Assembly (NCBI GenBank): GCA_964630925.1
Contig: CAZVZK010000191.1
Coordinates: 1-17,708 of the forward strand
Origin: RGDT01 sp964630925
GTDB lineage: Bacteria > Planctomycetota > Planctomycetia > Gemmatales > Gemmataceae
DNA: 17,708 nucleotides
Direction: 5' to 3'
In this document: piece by piece, positions 14,289 to 17,708 of the stretch
Layout: every line of letters starts with the position of its first letter
Numbering within the stretch: the first letter of the stretch is position 1
Notes under the pieces: model-generated
Database searches by the model: none
The model's input: only the letters and a program-made list of their open reading frames with translations
What the model was told of the DNA's origin: nothing
Translations under genes and position numbers: made by a program

Positions 14289-14406
14289 TGCTGTCGCTCG
14301 AGGGGTTGTGGAGGCCGTTGGAGGTGTGGGCGAACGCGAACCCGCAAGCGATGTCGGCCCGCACGAGGGAGGGACAGGTTCACCGGGTATTCACCGGGTA
14401 CGTGTC
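14289..14406. other. Junction DNA with no recognised gene
   Basis: The DNA between the truncated methyltransferase and the end of the next minus-strand gene shows no gene I can name. On the minus strand one frame (about 14274-14381) is GC3-rich and reads VRADIACGFAFAHTSNGLHN and onward. It has a stop immediately upstream and no start, so it may be another fragment. A heptamer TGTCTCA occurs at 14266-14272 and again at 14403-14409, bracketing the segment. Confidence 0.4.
14379..14400. repeat. Perfect tandem 11-bp duplication TTCACCGGGTA
   Basis: TTCACCGGGTA occurs twice head to tail, at 14379-14389 and 14390-14400, with no mismatches. It lies 7 bp past the end of the 94-residue minus-strand gene and next to the methyltransferase breakpoint. 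It could be a replication-slippage duplication or a binding site. Two copies are too few to tell. Confidence 0.7.
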
Positions 14407-14691
14407 TCAGGGCGAGGCGATGAACCGCACGCCGTCGCCGTGGCGGTTGGTGAGCGCGACGGCCTCGCGCTCAATGGCGACCATCGCGTCGCGCGGGCGT
14501 TTATGTGGCCCGAGGCGGCGTGAATGCGCCTCCTCGACGAGGAGCGTCTCGCCCACCCCCGCCGTCTGGACCGTGAAATCCATCAGCCCCCACCAGGCGC
14601 CCTTCTCGTAGACGGCCCGGCCCAGCGCCGACGTGTGCGTCTTCGCGTCCAGCTCGCGCCACCGCTTCTTCCGCCCCGCGTTCTTCGCCAT
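14407..14691 (-). CDS. Small hypothetical protein
   Basis: A 94-residue protein that I do not recognise. It starts very basic (MAKNAGRKKRWRELDAKTHT), followed by a neutral middle (GAWWGLMDFTVQTAGVGETL) and a mixed C-terminus ending RFIASP. No signal peptide, membrane helix or metal site is visible. The basic start could contact nucleic acid, but that is speculation. A clear GGGGAGGG with about 7 nt spacing fixes the ATG at 14691. It diverges from the 82-residue gene at 14851 across a 159-bp gap, so the two may share control. The frame is open upstream through antisense of that gene, which is a shadow. Confidence 0.6.
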   Translation of the reverse strand: MAKNAGRKKRWRELDAKTHTSALGRAVYEKGAWWGLMDFTVQTAGVGETLLVEEAHSRRLGPHKRPRDAMVAIEREAVALTNRHGDGVRFIASP

Positions 14692-14850
14692 GACGCACCC
14701 TCCCCGCCCGACGCCGACTGCACGCCCCCTACCTGGAGGCCGGCCGCCGATTCGCGGTTCGCGACGGTCACACGTCGGGGGCGGCCCGTATGTGGTGGGG
14801 CGAGGGGGCGCGGCCCTCTCACCCACCCACGGCCCGTAGCGAGCCACGCC
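14692..14850. promoter_or_regulatory. Divergent gap between two small genes
   Basis: A 159-bp non-coding stretch that must hold the promoters of both flanking small genes. It is GC-rich, with no clear -10/-35 pair and no strong dyad that I can support. Confidence 0.3.
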
Positions 14851-15099
14851 ATGAGCAAGACGATCCATTACCGCCAGTGCCACCTCGTCCGCAAGACCGA
14901 TGCCGGCGAGATGCACCTCACTTCGTGGATCGACGAGGTGTTCGCCGTCGTCGGCAAGAAGGTCAAGGTCTGGCAGGGCGAGGATTGGGTGGAGGGCTGG
15001 GTCGTCACACGCACCGGGTCGGCGCGCGTGGCCGGCGACGAGCTGCCGGACCCACATCGGGGCATCAAGGCGCACCGCAAGGCAACGGGCGACGCTTGA
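14851..15099 (+). CDS. Small hypothetical protein
   Basis: An 82-residue protein that I do not recognise. It begins MSKTIHYRQCHLVRKTDAGE, continues through MHLTSWIDEVFAVVGKKVKV and WQGEDWVEGWVVTRTGSARV, and ends in a charged tail. The central part alternates hydrophobic and charged residues with several Trp/Val, as in a small beta-barrel (SH3- or KOW-like). That is a fold guess only. Small proteins of this look are common in mobile or phage-derived DNA. The ribosome-binding site is weak (GAGCC). The longer open frame upstream is low-complexity Pro/Arg-rich and looks non-coding. The stop is 1 bp before the large inverted repeat. Confidence 0.6.
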   Translation: MSKTIHYRQCHLVRKTDAGEMHLTSWIDEVFAVVGKKVKVWQGEDWVEGWVVTRTGSARVAGDELPDPHRGIKAHRKATGDA

Positions 15100-15100
15100 G

Positions 15101-15251
15101 TAGTTGACAGCCAGTTAACAGCCAGTCAACAGCCAGTCACCAGCCAGATGAACAGCCAACAGCCGGTCTCCCACTGACGATGGGGTGGCCGGCTGCTGTC
15201 TTTCACTGGCTGGTGACGGCTGTTGACTGGCTGTTAACTGGCTGTCAACTA
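15101..15251. repeat. Large inverted repeat with ~11-bp internal repeats
   Basis: The outer arms 15101-15147 and 15206-15251 are complementary over 46 of 47 positions, with one extra base in the left arm. The left arm is made of consecutive units GACAGCCAGTT, AACAGCCAGTC, AACAGCCAGTC and ACCAGCCAG. The pairing continues imperfectly inward (TGAACAGCC... against GGCTGCTGTC...) to a loop of roughly 20-25 nt around 15165-15187. A folded stem of about 47-70 bp would result on either strand. The element fills the space between two convergent stop codons (15099 and 15255). It may act as a bidirectional terminator or transcript-end barrier, or be a dispersed palindromic repeat. It lacks the U-tract of a classical terminator and encodes no transposase. 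Confidence 0.95.
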
Positions 15252-15254
15252 CCC

Positions 15255-16688
15255 CTAGCCCAATTCGACGCGCGACGAGTGCGAGGGGGCGCGCGGGGCC
15301 GCCGGCTCCATCTCGTGGCGTGTAGACCACAGCAGGACGCGGCGAGCCACCTCGGCGGCCTGACGGCTGCCGACGGGCGGCATCGCCTCGCCGCGTGGCA
15401 GCCCCATCTCGACGCCGAGGCGGCGCTGCACCACGTCGGCGGCAGAGAGGGCGATCTCGCGGTTGGGCAGCCGGGCCAGGTCGTGCAGGGCGGCGAGCGC
15501 CTCGGGCGAATTGCCTGCCGACAGCAGGGCCTCGACGGCGATCAGACGCACCGGGGCGGGCATCGAGGGCTGCAAGAGCCTGTGCAGGTCGCCCGGCGCC
15601 AGCTCGTTGTACTGGAACATGAGCCGGGCCAGCTCCAAACGCAGCAGCGCCGGGGTGCGCTGGCCGGTCAGCGCCTCGCGCAGCTTGTCGGCCAGATCCG
15701 GCTCGGTGCCGGCGGAGAGCATCTGCCCGTAATGGGCGCCGAGCGTGAGGGCGGCGCGCAGGGCGATGACGCCCTTCTCGGCGGCCCAGCCGTGCAGATC
15801 CCGGACGGCCTCGTCGCTGAGCGGCTGGCCGCCCAGGGCCAACGCGCCGTCGTGCTGGCAGGACGGGTCGGCGAGGGCGGCGCGGACGGCGTTGCGCAGC
15901 CAGCTCCAGCGGTCGGCGGTGTTCCACAGCAGGGCGGAAGTCGCCGTCTGACGGACCAGCGGCGACGGGTCACGCATCAATTCGGCGACCGACTCGGTCA
16001 GCGACCGGTCCTCGACGTTGGCGAGGGCGCTGACGGCGGCGGCGCGGACCTCCGGCTCGGGCGCGCGCTGGGCGAGCTGGAGGACGATCTGGGCCTGGCC
16101 GGGCCGCCACACCGGGCGGAACTCGAGGGCGGACAGGGCGGCGACACGGACCGCCGGGCGCAGATCCACGAGCAGCTCGAGCGCGGGGGCGGCGTCGACG
16201 TGCAGGGCCTCGCGGAACGCCTGCACCTCGGGGAGCTGGCGGATGGTCATCAGGTCGGCGGGCCAGTTGCCACGGCGCTGGAGCTGGGCGGCGATCTGGC
16301 GGGCGCGGCGGAGGGCGGTGGCACCGGAGTCACGCAAACACTGCAGGCCGAAGAGCCAGACCGGGACGACGATGAGCGCGGCGCGGACGAGGTTGGCGAC
16401 GGGGCCGTCGGCGCCGGGCAGGGCGACGAGGAGCCAGACGAGGGCGGCGGCGTGAAGCAGGATGAGGGCCGGGCCGGCGGGCTCGCGGCCCGCGTGGCCG
16501 GCGAGGTAGGCCGTCAGGGCGCCGAGGCCGAGGACGGCCACCCCGGACCACAGGCCGAGCGCGGCCTCTGGGTGGCCGAGGGCGAGGAGCATCAGGAGGG
16601 CGGACGGCAGGGCGAGCAGGGCGGCACGCCCCAGGCGGGAGCCCGCGGAGACGGGCCGACGGGTGCCGGGAGCGGTTGGGGCCTGCAT
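15255..16688 (-). CDS. HEAT-repeat membrane protein
   Basis: A 477-residue protein. Four hydrophobic helices lie at roughly 21-38, 43-63, 74-90 and 101-117 and anchor it in the membrane. Residues 130-470 are a helical solenoid of HEAT-like units, with PAVRVAALSAL, PEVRAAAVSALANV, PLVRQTATSALLWN, APVRLIAVEALLSAG and REIALSAADVVQRR as recognisable repeats. HEAT solenoids bind other proteins, so a scaffold role at the inner membrane is likely; no catalytic motif is seen. The ATG at 16688 is chosen over an in-frame GTG at 16712; neither has a good ribosome-binding site. The gene is 3 bp from the large inverted repeat at its 3' end. Upstream, a UUCG-loop terminator separates it from the secreted-protein gene. 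Confidence 0.75.
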   Translation of the reverse strand: MQAPTAPGTRRPVSAGSRLGRAALLALPSALLMLLALGHPEAALGLWSGVAVLGLGALTAYLAGHAGREPAGPALILLHAAALVWLLVALPGADGPVANLVRAALIVVPVWLFGLQCLRDSGATALRRARQIAAQLQRRGNWPADLMTIRQLPEVQAFREALHVDAAPALELLVDLRPAVRVAALSALEFRPVWRPGQAQIVLQLAQRAPEPEVRAAAVSALANVEDRSLTESVAELMRDPSPLVRQTATSALLWNTADRWSWLRNAVRAALADPSCQHDGALALGGQPLSDEAVRDLHGWAAEKGVIALRAALTLGAHYGQMLSAGTEPDLADKLREALTGQRTPALLRLELARLMFQYNELAPGDLHRLLQPSMPAPVRLIAVEALLSAGNSPEALAALHDLARLPNREIALSAADVVQRRLGVEMGLPRGEAMPPVGSRQAAEVARRVLLWSTRHEMEPAAPRAPSHSSRVELG

Positions 16689-16805
16689 GGTTCGCTGTGT
16701 CCACTGGGGCACGAGGGCGGGCCGATCGGCGGCCCGTCACCCCAAGTATGGATCACGCAAGGACGAAACGCCAAGCGCCCACGGAAAAGTCAGCCGAGGC
16801 AGGGG

Positions 16806-16834
16806 AAAAGTTGGGGCGGCCCGAAGGCCGCCCC
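16806..16834 (-). terminator. Intrinsic terminator with UUCG tetraloop
   Basis: On the minus strand, a perfect 9-bp stem (GGGGCGGCC / GGCCGCCCC) closes a TTCG loop and is followed by AACTTTT. The C(UUCG)G loop is an exceptionally stable RNA tetraloop. It lies 38 bp after the stop of the small secreted protein gene and should end that transcript before the HEAT-repeat gene. Confidence 0.8.
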
Positions 16835-16871
16835 GCGGTGGATGGTGCCGACCGGCACCGTCAGATCACCG

Positions 16872-17237
16872 TCAGGTCGAACAGGCACGCCCGCCCGAGA
16901 AGCCGCCGAACATCATCGGCGCCGGCGCGAAGTGCTGGGGCTGGGCGTACACGGGTGCCTGGACGTACACCGGGGCCGCGGCCGGAGCGGACGCCGCCGC
17001 AGGGGCCGCCTTCTGGCCCTCCGCCTCGGCGGAGGCGGTCACAGGCGCCGGGGCAGACACGGTCACAGGGGCCATGACGTACACGGGGCCGTGGGCCGTC
17101 ATGATGACCTGGACCGAGCCGGTCACCATCGGGGCGGCGTAGGTGATGGCCGGCTGGTACATCACGCCGCGGACGGGGGCGTAGCGCATGGGGGCGTTGG
17201 CGCTGAGCAGGGTGGCGAGCAGGATCGAGGTGTACAT
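16872..17237 (-). CDS. Small secreted Ala/Pro/Val-rich protein
   Basis: A 121-residue protein with a short signal-like start (MYTSILLATLLSANA). The mature part is low-complexity, rich in Ala, Pro, Val and Tyr, with repeated VYV/APV units (GPVYVMAPVTV, APVYVQAPVYAQP) and a tail GGFSGGRACST containing one Cys. Tiny exported proteins of this composition are common in Gemmata-like planctomycetes; the function is unknown and an envelope or surface role is only a guess. GGAGG 8 nt before the ATG at 17237 fixes the start. A one-base shift near the end would give an alternative tail (RACLFDLTVI) stopping at 16861, so the exact C-terminus should be treated with caution. The UUCG terminator lies just downstream. 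Confidence 0.65.
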   Translation of the reverse strand: MYTSILLATLLSANAPMRYAPVRGVMYQPAITYAAPMVTGSVQVIMTAHGPVYVMAPVTVSAPAPVTASAEAEGQKAAPAAASAPAAAPVYVQAPVYAQPQHFAPAPMMFGGFSGGRACST

Positions 17238-17504
17238 CAGATGTCCTCCACTAACGAGTGTCCACACCTCAACGAAAAATCGAGGCCACGCCCCGATAAC
17301 GAGGGGGTGTTGTAGGATCGAGTGGATGGACGACAACCCGGAAAATTACCCAATCTCCGCATTTTTCCCGGATTGCCCAATATCTACAGATTGTTGCCTG
17401 TCGTTGATCCTCGCGCCCGAAGCTGAGTTGAGCCCCCATCTTAGGGGCGGGGAGAGTGGGTGGACAGGGCGGGGCAATCCCGGCGCCCCACCCCGTCCAC
17501 ACCA

Positions 17505-17567
17505 CCTGTCTCATTCCGCCCTGGTCGCCGTTCACCCGACATCTGGAACGAGACAAAATGAGACAGG
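17505..17567. repeat. 11-bp inverted repeat CCTGTCTCATT ... AATGAGACAGG
   Basis: The arms 17505-17515 and 17557-17567 are perfectly complementary and 41 bp apart. An extra half-motif GAGAC sits next to the right arm (ACGAGACAAAATGAGAC). The core CTGTCTCAT also occurs at 14265-14273. This could be a paired operator, the ends of a miniature element or a repeated intergenic element. Confidence 0.75.
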
Positions 17568-17614
17568 AGGGCGGCCACGGCACGGAAGTGGGTGGCCTGA
17601 CCACTGGACCTGCA

Positions 17615-17640
17615 ATGCAAATTCCGCCGGGGAATTGCAT
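17615..17640. repeat. Dyad ATGCAAATTCC ... GGAATTGCAT
   Basis: Inverted repeat with arms 17615-17625 and 17631-17640, a 5-nt centre and one extra A in the left arm. It is AT-rich in its arms, unlike the surrounding DNA, and could be an operator or a small hairpin. Confidence 0.6.
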
Positions 17641-17669
17641 TTCAAGGGGTGTGGGGGGGGGCTTTGCAG

Positions 17670-17697
17670 CGCATTCGTTCACAGTCCGCTGAATGCG
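17670..17697. repeat. Dyad CGCATTC ... GAATGCG
   Basis: A perfect 7-bp inverted repeat (17670-17676 and 17691-17697) with a 14-nt spacer, close to the window edge. The spacing suits a dimeric regulator, but 7 bp can arise by chance. Confidence 0.4.
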
Positions 17698-17708
17698 TAT
17701 CACTTACG

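Larger units (their letters stand above)
17238..17708. other. Non-coding right edge with several dyads
   Basis: No credible gene is seen in these 471 bp. Open frames on both strands are rich in Cys, Arg and Pro, lack ribosome-binding sites and have unbiased third positions. The stretch 17340-17400 is clearly more AT-rich than the rest of the window and probably contains the promoter of the secreted-protein gene. Three inverted repeats, described separately, occupy the outer 200 bp. Confidence 0.5.

Noticed and set aside
15101..15251. CRISPR array or integron attC site
   Set aside because: The repeats are only about 11 bp, directly abutting with no unique spacers, and arranged as a palindrome. 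The attC core sites and an integrase are absent.
15180..17315. 711-codon plus-strand open frame over the HEAT-repeat and secreted-protein genes
   Set aside because: Gly/Arg/Glu-rich antisense shadow. The minus-strand frames show membrane helices, HEAT repeats and a signal peptide instead.
17269..17703. 144-codon minus-strand open frame at the right edge
   Set aside because: Cys/Pro/Arg-rich translation, no ribosome-binding site and no third-position bias; it also spans the inverted repeats.

Overview
The window reads as chromosomal DNA of a very GC-rich bacterium, most likely a planctomycete of the Gemmata/Gemmataceae type. This is inferred from the gene mix: a formylglycine sulfatase, a FadL-like porin with the characteristic GAGPVNR..MGGASV start, a giant Ser/Thr kinase-ATPase-histidine kinase fusion, WD40 and HEAT-repeat proteins, and a tiny secreted Ala/Pro/Val-rich protein. 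No rRNA, tRNA, CRISPR array, transposase or phage structural gene is visible.

Layout. Positions 175-887 (minus) hold a two-gene, translationally coupled toxin-antitoxin-like pair with a PIN-domain protein. A secreted sulfatase (1010-2497, plus) diverges from it. It runs head-on into an OmpP1/FadL-type outer-membrane protein (2500-3819, minus), with only 2 bp between the stop codons. Upstream of the porin on the same strand lies a 1943-residue sensor (3894-9725). It chains a Ser/Thr kinase, an AAA-type ATPase, TPR-like helices, GAF, PAS, a histidine kinase and a receiver. A membrane GGDEF-PilZ protein (9928-11202, plus) diverges from the sensor. Cyclic-di-GMP output and a large phosphorelay sensor therefore share one 202-bp control region.

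From 11274 to 13175 (minus) a WD40 gene with a one-base frameshift precedes a single-membrane-span protein resembling part of SecD. From about 13.28 to 14.41 kb the DNA looks eroded. A GC3-biased C-terminal gene remnant, one intact conserved hypothetical gene (13580-14005) and a methyltransferase cut off after its SAM-binding motif lie there, next to a perfect 11-bp tandem duplication. Two small unknown genes diverge at 14.7-14.85 kb.

The most unusual structure is a roughly 150-bp inverted repeat (15101-15251). Its outer arms are near-perfect and built of about 11-bp direct repeats. It fills the gap between the convergent ends of a small gene and a HEAT-repeat membrane protein (15255-16688, minus). 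Beyond that come a clean UUCG-loop terminator, the small secreted protein (16872-17237, minus), and about 470 bp without a credible gene but with three dyad symmetries.

I found no complete undescribed multi-gene system. The best leads are the 11-bp-period inverted repeat, the repeated CTGTCTCAT motif, the sensor/porin/diguanylate-cyclase neighbourhood and the orphan SecD-like protein. All identifications are from motif reading; no database search was made.
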